From the NCBI GenBank assembly GCA_933822405.4, contig CAKOGP040001764.1:1-19991 (forward strand): DNA of 19,991 bases, read 5' to 3'. Below the pieces are notes generated by a model. That model saw only the letters and a program-made list of their open reading frames with translations. It did not search any database and had not been told where the DNA came from. This DNA is from Cylindrotheca closterium (Eukaryota; Bacillariophyta; Bacillariophyceae; Bacillariales; Bacillariaceae). Both the position numbers and the translations under genes were made by a program. This document shows positions 8,442 to 17,125 of this stretch, piece by piece; the first letter of the stretch is position 1; every line of letters begins with the position of its first letter.

Positions 8442-10622
8442 ATGCGATTCCTTTCATTCTCTGCTATCAAGTCCCTCCCCACCGATGCGGACTCCGATGC
8501 CCTCTCGAAGAACGTTTTCCATGGCTCGTCCAGCATGCATGATCGTGCCACTGCCGTCACCTCGGCACTTGGTCTGATGTTCTTCGACCCTCAAGGAAAG
8601 CTCACGGTCGTTACCATCCCAAAAAAGGTTATCCTTGACAATGGAATGTCGGCCGGTATCTTCGCCTCCCTCCGAGACGACCTTACCCAAGCGATCCCCG
8701 TGACCATTGACCCCGACGAACTCTCCAAACGGGTGATCGGAGTGGGCAACAATGGCCGCGCCGTCTCGTGCTGCGTCCCTCTGCTGAAGGACACCCAGTA
8801 CCACCCGAGCAACGCCAAGAACGCCAATGATGCAGACTTACCTGAAGACATCGACTTCACAGTCGAATCACCAACCTTCTGTGCAGTCTCAGTTTTCTGC
8901 CCACTTGTTCCAGGTAGCAAGATGCCACCGGATCTGGACCTTACCCAAGACGTCCCTGAAGAAGTTCTTCTTGTCCTTTCGCCTCACGAACGTCTATGGA
9001 TCAAAGTTCATGCCTTTCTCTTCAAGAATACGATGGGAGGAAGCCTTTTTGTCGACGAGACACTCGTCGGCAAGACTTCTATCCCACTGGACCAGTTTAT
9101 TGTCAACGAGCAGCCAGCTGCAATCTCCAAGAATACTCTCTCCACAGCATCTGGGTACGGGTTTCGCGACGCCCGGACCGGCTCTGAATCTTTTTACAAG
9201 TACATTACGAGCTTCAACAGTAAGGTCGATACGCTCTCCCGTCCAAGTATTCCTACAGGGGCTGCCCAACCAATCGACCACGCCAGTATCATCAAGGAGG
9301 CAATTTTGGCATCAAAGACCACGGCCACCAACGACGCGGCAACCGAAGCTCAAGAGCGAGTCCTCCTGTCCTGGCGAATACTCTTTGGCCATTTTATCAC
9401 CCACCCGGATGGGAGTGTTGAATACGTACTGGCTGATTGTTCGCCCTCTTGGAAGACCATTTTGAAGGCAAAACCCCAACTTGCCCTTCGTTTCTTCCAC
9501 AAAGCCTTCGAGCAGTCCATTAAAGGGCTCCAACCTACCCGCAATGCTTACCACGCTCTCTTCGACTGGGATGTCCATCGCATCCAGGCAGCTGGGATGG
9601 CGGCGATCCAAGGAGCCAGCTTTACCACCAGACCTCTGGTAATGAACCCATCCGATGCACTGTCCTGCTTCAGTCTCCTTCAGTTCCTCCCTTCCGACAG
9701 GACCGACAAGGACTTGGCCTCGCATATTAACGAAGATGAAGAAGCCTGTATGCAAGAAGACATGGGTGAGCATGTCACCAAAAGGGCCTCCAAGAAGACA
9801 AAATTGTACTCCAAGGGTCGCTGCGCCTCCATTGCCGACATCAAGAGCACCATCTCCAACGTCGCACAACTTGCTGACTTTGCAACCGAAAACTTCTCCA
9901 TGTCCAACAACACACCCTTTTTGGTGGAACAGTTTGACACGGTTATGGTTGCTTTGTCCCGACCTGACGCCGTCCAGTGGCAGCATGTGATCGACCTCAC
10001 GGGTGTCGCTGTCCACATCCTCCATGACCTCCAAACCGTTTTCCAGGTCATTGCCTCTGAGGCCAAGGACTTCACTCTCCACGCCGAAGCACGACCACTG
10101 GGCACCATTCAACGTGCTGAACTCTTCTCTGGCGCAAGAGCCCAGACACAGCTCCTGCTGGACAAGATTGACGAAGGACTACGAAATTGTCGCCGCCCCA
10201 ACTACCCCAGGACATCCGCCCTGAGTGCCCTGATTTCTTCCACCGAGGCCCCCGACGCTTCGTCTTCTGGCAAACGGTCCTCCAAGTCACCATCCTCCAA
10301 GCAAGATACAGTCGCTTCACCTGCAAAAAAGCCAAAGCCTAGCAACGAGGAAAGCAACACCAGGGGCATGCTAATCTGCACCTCCACCGGACGGCCACCG
10401 ATGCCAGACCAAAAGTGGAAAGTCAACGGTGTAGAGAAGACCGCCTGCGTCAACTTCCTCTTCCGGAACTTCCACTGCACGAATACTCGTTGCCCTTTGC
10501 TCCATCTCCATAAGCGAGTGTACCAATCTCGCCCTGCTAGCGAACAGGAGTCCTTCAAGACTTGGGTCCAATCGACTCCAAACGTCAAATGGGCTCCTGG
10601 GCAGGAACCACGTGCCGGTTAG
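8442..10622 (+). CDS. Gag-like protein of YR retrotransposon, CCCH-type zinc finger
   Basis: This is an intact 726-codon ORF. The frame is open slightly upstream from a TTG, but ATG 8442 (G at -3) is the first real start, giving MRFLSFSAIKSLPTDADSDA. It lies first in the element, where gag sits, and should encode the nucleocapsid-like RNA-binding protein. Most of the protein matches nothing I recognise. Residues ~430-445 are basic (KRASKKTKLYSKGR) and ~600-630 are a Ser/Lys/Pro-rich linker. Near the C-terminus, at about residues 669-688, CVNFLFRNFHCTNTRCPLLH has the spacing C-x9-C-x4-C-x3-H of a CCCH zinc finger instead of the CCHC knuckle usual in LTR-element Gags. It has no stop or frameshift, unlike the downstream ORFs. 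Antisense ORFs here (for example 9312-10112) are shadows. Confidence 0.85.
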   Translation: MRFLSFSAIKSLPTDADSDALSKNVFHGSSSMHDRATAVTSALGLMFFDPQGKLTVVTIPKKVILDNGMSAGIFASLRDDLTQAIPVTIDPDELSKRVIGVGNNGRAVSCCVPLLKDTQYHPSNAKNANDADLPEDIDFTVESPTFCAVSVFCPLVPGSKMPPDLDLTQDVPEEVLLVLSPHERLWIKVHAFLFKNTMGGSLFVDETLVGKTSIPLDQFIVNEQPAAISKNTLSTASGYGFRDARTGSESFYKYITSFNSKVDTLSRPSIPTGAAQPIDHASIIKEAILASKTTATNDAATEAQERVLLSWRILFGHFITHPDGSVEYVLADCSPSWKTILKAKPQLALRFFHKAFEQSIKGLQPTRNAYHALFDWDVHRIQAAGMAAIQGASFTTRPLVMNPSDALSCFSLLQFLPSDRTDKDLASHINEDEEACMQEDMGEHVTKRASKKTKLYSKGRCASIADIKSTISNVAQLADFATENFSMSNNTPFLVEQFDTVMVALSRPDAVQWQHVIDLTGVAVHILHDLQTVFQVIASEAKDFTLHAEARPLGTIQRAELFSGARAQTQLLLDKIDEGLRNCRRPNYPRTSALSALISSTEAPDASSSGKRSSKSPSSKQDTVASPAKKPKPSNEESNTRGMLICTSTGRPPMPDQKWKVNGVEKTACVNFLFRNFHCTNTRCPLLHLHKRVYQSRPASEQESFKTWVQSTPNVKWAPGQEPRAG

Positions 10623-10883
10623 TTTTTCTTTTACTTAAGTACCTCTCTTTCTTATCACAACTTTGCTTTCCACTTACGTCCTAGTTCCTTTCCTTCTCTC
10701 CCATGATTGATTGTTGTTGCCCCACCAAGTGGCGGCCGCATCAGTAAGCACTCTTACCCGACAGGTCCACTACTACGCGTCTCGGTCGGCACCAATGCCA
10801 CATTGCATTGATCCACAGGACGAGTGTGCTCTCCAGGACTATCCCCCAACTCAACAATTTTCGACGAGCTCGACCCTGCGGAC

Positions 10884-13688
10884 ATGCTTGTTGCGGAACA
10901 ATTCCGCCATATTCTGGAACAGGGCGCAAGGGTAACACCTACTTTTACTCGGTCGGAACAATCCCAAATTCTTCGGGATCTCCCGAGTCGAACTGCCCTC
11001 GCTGTGGAGTCACCATACGGTAAGGACAGTAATGACCGATGCTTCAAGACGGAAAGTACATTTTGCCATACCTTTGTTTTTCTCTACAAGAGCGGCTACT
11101 TGGACAAAACGACCGGCGATCGCTTGGGCAAGGCTTTCTCCGGAGCTTTACTTCGGCCACTTCGTTCCGTCCTTCCTTTGGATACACCAATGGGCCAAGT
11201 CATGCACAGTTGAAGCCGGATGTTCACCGCCTGTTTGTTACATTACAACTTGGATGTAGCTACTGCCGTTCGCTACGTTGGGAACATACATACAGGGGCC
11301 CATCGTGATTGGAACACTTTAGAACCAGAGCTACGTGCGGCATCAGTCGATGATGGTCTGGTTGCAAATTTACGGCGCGTGCTCGTTGGCGGTTGTCCGA
11401 ATTATGTCAATGCCACGTCGTCCGAGAAGAATCGGCGATCCTTCGCTGAATATGGAAATCACGACTCGGTTTATACCAATGTCGAAAAAACACAGAAAGC
11501 AGTCCAGAAGGATTTCGCCCGATCCCACAGCCTTGTTGGCAACCCTCTGTTGACGCCTTTCCTACCAGATACACAGCAGACCCCGCAAGGCCTGGTGGTT
11601 GTCCCAGGAAAGAGCGATCGTCAAATCTGTGATGGCACTTTTTGTCCTTTGCTCGAGTCTATCGCTACCAACGATATGACAACCAAAGATACGGAGCACA
11701 AGGTCAAATTTCCGAAATCGCTTCGGAACCACCTGGCATATATCTACAATGCTCGGATCAGCTACAAATCTGAGGAACTTTACCTCGGTGACAACGACGT
11801 CTCGGGCGCCTTTCGCCACGGCAAATGGAACCCAAATGTGATTGGTATGCATATGTTTTCTATTTTCGGTTACCTGTTTTTCTGCACTGGTCTGACATTC
11901 GGTGGCAATACCTGTCCGTCGAATTTCGAGATTATAGCCTTAAGCCGTATGGCTATTGCACGCTTCCTCTGGTCACAGGCTTCTACAATTGCTAGGGTTC
12001 TACAATACCTTCCGGCGATATCGACATCACCGGAACCAACACCTGACGAGATCGCACAGTTCACCCCAGCGGAAGCCGACTCCATCAACAAAGGTGTCTT
12101 CAACCCGGACGGATCTCGGATCCCACCCAATTTTGACCACCATGTGGATGATTGTCTTTATGTTGATGTCGCAAAGACACTGAGACAAACAATAGCCTCC
12201 AGTGTTCTGGCTCTTTACTTGATCCTTGGTTTCCCAGATGCCTCAAAAGGGATTTGAGATTGCGTGTCTTGGGAAAAGTTCACCACTACTTTTTCCCATC
12301 GTCGACACTGCCTTGGTTGGTTGATTGATTCCCGCGCCCTTACGGTGAGCCTCCCATCTGAGAAACGAGATCGTATCATCCAACGGCTCCGGACATTTCT
12401 ACGGAAACATCGTCTAACCCTTCAAGAAATCGCAGAACTCCTTGGTCTGCTTTCGAACGCCACTACAGTTTGCCGCCATATGCGCTGTTCCTACTTCAAT
12501 TTGCAACGCCTTCTTCGTATGATCCTCGTTCATCGGTACCGCACCCTCATCGGCTACCACAGACGGAAGGACTGGGAACTTAAGATTGCCTCTCGCCTGT
12601 CTTCCACCTTTATCCACCGCATGGATGGGATCCTGAGCCGTAAGATGGCTAACGTTCTTTGGGGCTCCAAGCAATCCTACAAGCTGGGTCCGGCTGCAAT
12701 TCGAGAGGTCAAGGCAATTATCCACAGCCTACGAACTGAGGAATGGAAGATTTTTATTCCCCAGATGATCCCTCGCGACCACCATTTCGAGTCCTTTGGC
12801 GATGCTAGTTTTATTGGGGGCGGCGCTTATTCTACGTCCCTGGACTACTGGTTTCGTGTTGTTTGGAGTAAACAAATTGTGGCGGGTACTAAGTTAAAGC
12901 CCTCCGACGCATCATACATCCACATCAATGTGTTGGAGTGCCTCGTTTCCTTCCTGCAGGCAGTGGCCCTTGTCGTGACCATGGAGTCTTCCGCGCTCTC
13001 TGATCCCATACATGATTTGTTCCCACATGGTATTCCGGCGTTCCCGGTCCTTCGTTGTCGTACGGACAACACTGCGACGGTGTCTTGGATCAATGACACA
13101 CGGACCACCAGTACGTTGGCTCAGGCCTTGGTTGCGCTCTACGGTCAGCTCTTGAAGAGATCTACCTTGGTTTGCCACACGGTGCACATCCCTGGCGATG
13201 ACAATGTCCTCGCTGATTGGCTTTCTCGCCCCGACTCTCTCTCACATGAACGCCTTTTTCTGCAGACATCACAGAAGTATCCTTGGATGAACGCCTTGCG
13301 CAATTTCCAGCCCAGTGCCGAACTCATCTCCGTTCTCAGATCCGCGCTGTTATGCAGCTCGAGTCCGGTCCCACCAAATCTACCAGAGTCCTTGGGACAA
13401 TTCGTTCCCACCGCATCCATTTCCTCCGCTTTCTGCGTCGTAGAAATTGGCCGCCGATGGATCTACTTTTGGAGTCCGTCTCACATGACGCCCGTACACA
13501 CCTTCTTGCTGCTTTTGCAGTCGACTTGGCGGTGGGCAATACCGTCAAGGGTAAGCCCATCAAAGCAGCGACCATTGGCAACTACCTTCGAGATACAGCT
13601 ACCCTTCTTGAAAACTTCTGTGGTCGAGATCCCCGCTACACTAATCGCTCTGACAATGAGTTGGCGCTTCCCCTCCGCGCTGTTCTGA
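10884..13688 (+). pseudogene. Reverse transcriptase-RNase H of YR retrotransposon, two in-frame TGA
   Basis: One frame carries the whole protein, broken by TGA at 11211-11213 and 12255-12257. The first in-frame ATG is 10884; another TGA precedes it at 10809, and the true start is uncertain. RT motif A is LGDNDVSGAFRHG (Asp codon 11796), motif B is GLTFGGNTCPSNFE, and motif C is FDHHVDDCLYVD (Asp pair at 12147-12152, an HVDD variant of YxDD). The thumb contains LGWLIDSR. RNase H keeps FGDAS (12801), INVLEC Glu (12937), CRTDNTATVSWI (13065) and LADWLSRP (13215), the DEDD set. The DIRS-type RT-RH lacks a protease. The frame stays open to 13688, 439 nt into the YR frame. The conserved part ends near 13240, so the real C-terminus is unclear. 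Confidence 0.85.
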
Positions 13689-14548
13689 ACGAATGCAAGC
13701 GTCATAAGAATATGCCTCATCGAGTCGACCCCTATACAATTGAGATGCATACCACCTTGGTGGCTCTGAATAGCGCTACAACCGCACATTTGGATGGTTT
13801 ACACCGTGCTATGGAAGATTGGTTTAACCTGAGTACCTATTTAGGTTTTCGCCTTCGCGAATGGGCCCAGGAGGATGATTACCGTCGCCTGGCTTCCGGT
13901 GGCAAGATTGCCCCAAACGGTACGAAACGCGCTTTCACTCTCGATGACATTCGTTTGTTCGACTCGGGAAACCGTCCTGTTTCGATTGCTGAGTTTATCG
14001 AGAATTTTGATGCCGTGGCCCGCTCCAATGTCAAGTTCTCTTGGCAAAAGAACCATGATCACGGTGAGGAAAAACTGCTTTCCAGCAATCCTCGTAACCC
14101 TACCCGTGACGCTCTGCGGAGTCTCCATAACATTGTCAGCCAATTTGCACGGATTGTCGGTCTGGATAAGATCGATATCCCACTTGCAGTGTACAAAGGA
14201 TCCTTTGGTGAAAAGTTTTTCATCCACAGCAAAGTCATTGCTTCCACCCTTCGGACCTTGGCCAAGAAGACTTACAACCTGACTGATCGCGATCTTCAGC
14301 AACATTACAAATATACGTCCCACTCTCTTTGAGCTGGGGCGGCAGTGATCCTTCACGCAGCGGGTATCAACGCTATCCAGATCAAATTTCTCTTGCGCTG
14401 GCGCTCTGATTCTTTTTTCCTTTACCTTCGCAATGTCGCACACCTTTTGGAGCAACAAAACCGGGCAATTAACCAAATTGCCTCGGCTACTCAGTCTGAA
14501 GTGACTGCAGCTCGCGCTGCTTCTCGACTCATACCAAACATTGTTTAG
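13352..14548 (+). pseudogene. Tyrosine recombinase of YR retrotransposon, stop at the catalytic HxxR Arg
   Basis: The frame opens at 13250 but its first ATG is 13352, inside the RT-RH frame. It is -1 relative to RT-RH, so frameshifting or internal initiation would be needed. The N-terminal half is a basic, helical core-binding-like region (RSHRIHFLRFLRRRNW). The first catalytic Arg lies in YLGFRLREWAQ (codon 13850). The box II His is at 14321 in YTSHSL, followed by TGA at 14330-14332 where the second catalytic Arg is expected. The same frame continues with AGAAVILHAAGINA and LLRWRSDSFFLYLRN, whose Tyr (14423) is the nucleophile candidate, to TAG 14546. CGA to TGA is one transition. The enzyme would integrate the circular DNA intermediate in place of a DDE integrase. 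An antisense ORF at 13841-14761 is a shadow. Confidence 0.85.
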
Positions 14549-14979
14549 ATACACAATCCCATCTACTACTCTCCTCCTATTCTCCTTTCTTCCTTCCTCC
14601 TCCCTTCTCCGTTTTTCCCTTTCCACTTTGTCTTTCTCCCTTTCTTTCCTTTCCCTCCTTTCGCCTGCTTTCTCGGGCACTTCCCTTCCTCCACCTCTAT
14701 TCTTTCCCTTATGATCGAACGCCCAGCTTTCGATCCTTGGAACTTTCTTTTCGTTTTTCAATTTTCTTTTTCTTTCTTTTGTTTTTTTGCAATTTTGATT
14801 TTTGATTTTATTTTTTTAATTTTCCCACGCCTGCGCTCGCATGTTTGTGGCCTTTGTCTTCCGCTTTCCCGGAAAGCGATCGCACCCGTAGTTTGGTGGC
14901 TCTCTCATTTGCACCATAGCTCGGTACCCCATTTGGTCCGGGTCTGTCTGTCAATCCTATTGATTGTCCCTTTTCGAAT
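14549..14979 (+). other. 3' untranslated region of the YR element
   Basis: No gene. From about 14555 to 14720 the plus strand is almost entirely pyrimidine, in CCTTTC-like runs. It is followed by a T-rich stretch at about 14740-14825. At the edge of B1, CGAATCCTATGATTCG (14975-14990) is a hairpin with 6-bp arms spanning the internal/B1 boundary. Confidence 0.5.
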
Positions 14980-15177
14980 CCTATGATTCGACCTCGGTGC
15001 AAACCAGTCACTAACTTAGTACCTCGCTACTGTGCCAAACCTACTCGCTTCTCGTATGTAGCATCAGGCTTTTGCCACAGTTTCCATGGTAGCATACGTG
15101 CGCGATCTCTCCAGACAAAGACTACATCATGCGATTCAAGCCCAGGAGTGGAGGCGGCGCCGGGTAATCTTCGATTA
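14980..15177 (+). repeat. Split direct repeat B1
   Basis: This 198-bp segment runs from CCTATGATTCGACC to ATCTTCGATTA and is identical to B2 (15416-15613) except for one CpG here that is CpA in B2. It abuts A2 directly. Confidence 0.92.
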
Positions 15178-15415
15178 TTGATCGGCAAGACGGGAGACGT
15201 ATGGGCGTTTCTAGCTCTTCCTTAGTCTCAATTTCCGTCGTGTCGATTACGGCGCGTCGCTTCAGTGAAGTACACGGTTGGCGGACAGAGCGAGGAGTGT
15301 CGACGAAGAGGAGGGAAGATTGGAGAAGACATTGTTCGCAATGGGAGCTTGTGGGATGATGGAGGCGATAGAAGGAGTTTAGCTGCTCGGTCAAGACCGT
15401 CAGCTTTTTTGTTTT
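15178..15415 (+). repeat. Split direct repeat A2
   Basis: This 238-bp copy of A1 sits between B1 and B2, the diagnostic B1-A2-B2 arrangement of split-direct-repeat elements. In the circular intermediate, A and B are thought to be restored by templating from this internal copy. It keeps CpG at three of the four sites where A1 and A2 differ by a CpG/CpA change. Confidence 0.92.
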
Positions 15416-15613
15416 CCTATGATTCGACCTCGGTGCAAACCAGTCACTAACTTAGTACCTCACTACTGTGCCAAACCTACTCGCTTCTCGTATGTAGCAT
15501 CAGGCTTTTGCCACAGTTTCCATGGTAGCATACGTGCGCGATCTCTCCAGACAAAGACTACATCATGCGATTCAAGCCCAGGAGTGGAGGCGGCGCCGGG
15601 TAATCTTCGATTA
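15416..15613 (+). repeat. Split direct repeat B2, right end of YR element
   Basis: This 198-bp segment ends ATCTTCGATTA, after which B1 and B2 diverge (TTGATC after B1, AAGACT after B2). That divergence sets the right border of the element. It differs from B1 by one CpG-to-CpA change. Confidence 0.92.
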
Positions 15614-15680
15614 AAGACTTTTTCCGAAATGTCAATTTTCATTATGATTGATTACGTTTGGGGAAGACTTGGGGGTGTCG

Positions 15681-15800
15681 TTTCTCCACCGGAAGCTGTT
15701 TTCTCCACCGGAAGCTGTTTTCTCCACCGTGGAGGGAAAAAAAATCTATTTCTCCACCGTGGAGAAAAAATAATTATATTTCTCCACCGGAAGCTAATAT
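15681..15800. repeat. Palindrome array, right copy
   Basis: Five units start with TTTCTCCACC at 15681, 15700, 15719, 15749 and 15779; spacing is 19, 19, 30, 30 bp. Unit four is the 19-bp near-palindrome TTTCTCCACCGTGGAGAAA (15749-15767). Unit three is a slightly broken version. The other units replace the right arm with GGAAGCT. The last three units parallel the left array at 6899-6980 in order, spacing and orientation. Confidence 0.8.
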
Positions 15801-15974
15801 GGCAACAAAGGTTGCTGACGATCGCTAGGTATATTGGCGGGCGTGTTTTCGCGAGGTCTATTTTGGCAAATAGCATAGCGAGAACTTAACGGCTGGACGA
15901 GCATTCCAAGCGGGAATCGACTAGAGATCCCGCTCACAGAAGTAGCCCCGTCCGTCCGGATATCACAAATTATC

Positions 15975-15999
15975 TGAAAATTACCCCGTCTTGCTGTAC
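15975..15999 (-). repeat. TIR-like sequence, right copy
   Basis: The minus strand here matches 6663-6687 at 23 of 25 positions, with weaker similarity continuing inward to about 15930. Together with the palindrome arrays it suggests that both flanks of the YR element belonged to one older repeat of roughly 1 kb. Confidence 0.5.
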
Positions 16000-16129
16000 T
16001 TATGAACAAACCGACTTTTTCCAAAAATGACAAGATTCACAAGAAAACAGGATTCTACACCAATACCAGACTGCAGCTACCCCGCTGTTACTTGCTGGGT
16101 GAACCAAGCTGGTTTTTGCAAGCGCTGTC

Positions 16130-17125
16130 ATGAAATACAATCAGATATACCAATGGTGTCTAGTCGCATCGATCGTGCTTTGTTTGATGAACAGCAACTT
16201 CATTTCACAGTTGTCTTGTATCGATCAAATTAATCCATTGGAGACAGAAACCGGGCCGTCTCCTGAAAAAGCAGAAATGAATGATCTGTGGTTGGGTGGA
16301 GCTACGGATGGAAAATACACTGGTCCAATTCGAATTGTCCTCAGTTATTGCAAGGGGGACCTAGCCTGGTTGAGCGCGTTCATTCTCGGATTTGGTGTTC
16401 AAAGCATCACCGTGGTTTCGAAATGCGGCGTTTCACCACCAACCAACCTACCAATCAAGGACAAAGAATTTATCGACCTACCAAATGCCGGGCGTAACGA
16501 TCATACAATCGCCTATTCGATGGCGAAGATATCTGCAGAGGAATCTGACGATGATGCTATCGTTCTTTTCTTGAAGGATAACATTGTTGTACATCAAAAG
16601 GCCAACCCACGTAGCCTTTATGAACTACTTCGCATCACCGCAAAGAAGGGTTTTGGCTGCTTTCAAGAGCTGAGAAAAGGCATGTCGTTTTACCACCAGA
16701 CCGATGTTTTGAAAATTTTGAACATGACAAAGTATGGAGGCGTTCCTCACTCGACATCAGATGGACGAAGAGTATGGAATGACAGCAAAGGATTTAAATC
16801 ACCTTTCAAAAACTTGGGACAATGGCTAGAGTCTCTTGATATCTCCTTGCCGTCGCCACTAACTCCAGTATGCTACGGGGGGATATTTGCTGCAAAGCAG
16901 ACAAAAATAAAGTCTATACCGAAAGTAAAATGGGAAGCCATTGCGAAAAGTCTATCAAGAGGGGACAACATCGAAGAGGGCCACTTTGCTGAGCGCACTT
17001 GGGCAGGCTTGCTTTCAGCCCCTCTGTCGGAAGAGGAACAGTGGTCGATTATAGGAAAGAGCAGCTATGTCAATCGGGTGGCGGCCAAAGATGGCGGAGG
17101 ACGATTAGGCGCATTAGTGAAATAA
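16130..17125 (+). CDS. DUF3431-like type II membrane protein (paralogue 1)
   Basis: This is an intact 331-residue ORF starting at ATG 16130, with G at -3. Residues ~7-24 form a hydrophobic N-terminal anchor (YQWCLVASIVLCLMNSNF), suggesting a signal-anchored lumenal (Golgi/ER) protein. The C-terminal domain has VLSYCKGDLAWL, NAGRNDHTIAYSMA, VLFLKDNIVVHQK, TPVCYGGIFAAK and EEGHFAERTWAGLLS. The order of an N-x-GR(E/N) block, a VFLxD...H block, a GG-x-FA block and a GHF-ER-W block resembles DUF3431 proteins of fungi and algae. These are uncharacterised and sometimes considered glycosyltransferase-like; a function is not established. It lies tail-to-tail with its paralogue at 17624-18622. The left repeat flank ends only ~130 bp upstream. 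Confidence 0.85.
   Translation: MKYNQIYQWCLVASIVLCLMNSNFISQLSCIDQINPLETETGPSPEKAEMNDLWLGGATDGKYTGPIRIVLSYCKGDLAWLSAFILGFGVQSITVVSKCGVSPPTNLPIKDKEFIDLPNAGRNDHTIAYSMAKISAEESDDDAIVLFLKDNIVVHQKANPRSLYELLRITAKKGFGCFQELRKGMSFYHQTDVLKILNMTKYGGVPHSTSDGRRVWNDSKGFKSPFKNLGQWLESLDISLPSPLTPVCYGGIFAAKQTKIKSIPKVKWEAIAKSLSRGDNIEEGHFAERTWAGLLSAPLSEEEQWSIIGKSSYVNRVAAKDGGGRLGALVK

Larger units (their letters stand above)
7253..15613 (+). mobile_element. Tyrosine-recombinase retrotransposon with split direct repeats (PAT/Ngaro-like, DIRS order)
   Basis: The element is 8361 bp and bounded by split direct repeats in the order A1 (7253-7490), internal region, B1 (14980-15177), A2 (15178-15415), B2 (15416-15613). 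A1 and A2 differ at 7 of 238 positions, B1 and B2 at 1 of 198. Genes run Gag-like, RT-RNase H, tyrosine recombinase, all on the plus strand. SDRs plus a YR instead of integrase define the PAT/Ngaro branch of DIRS-order retrotransposons, which replicate through a circular DNA. No methyltransferase domain is visible, which fits Ngaro better than DIRS1 or PAT. The pol and YR reading frames carry three in-frame TGA codons, so this copy is probably inactive, but repeat identity indicates a fairly recent insertion. Confidence 0.9.
15614..16129. other. Non-coding right flank with palindrome array and TIR-like repeat
   Basis: No gene is visible. It contains the palindrome array (15681-15800), the TIR-like copy (15975-15999) and about 130 bp upstream of the first DUF3431-like gene, which presumably holds its promoter. 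I see no strong TATA box there. Confidence 0.45.

Noticed and set aside
9312..10112. 266-codon minus-strand ORF inside gag
   Set aside because: It is antisense to the intact Gag-like ORF; the composition is a reflection of the sense codons and it has no domain.
14330..14332. Selenocysteine or programmed readthrough at TGA
   Set aside because: The expected residue is the catalytic Arg, one transition from TGA, and CpG decay explains it more simply. No SECIS-like element was evident by eye.
13841..14761. 306-codon minus-strand ORF over the recombinase
   Set aside because: The opposite strand encodes clear YR motifs, and the N-terminal part of this ORF is a Lys/Glu/Arg-rich translation of the pyrimidine tract.
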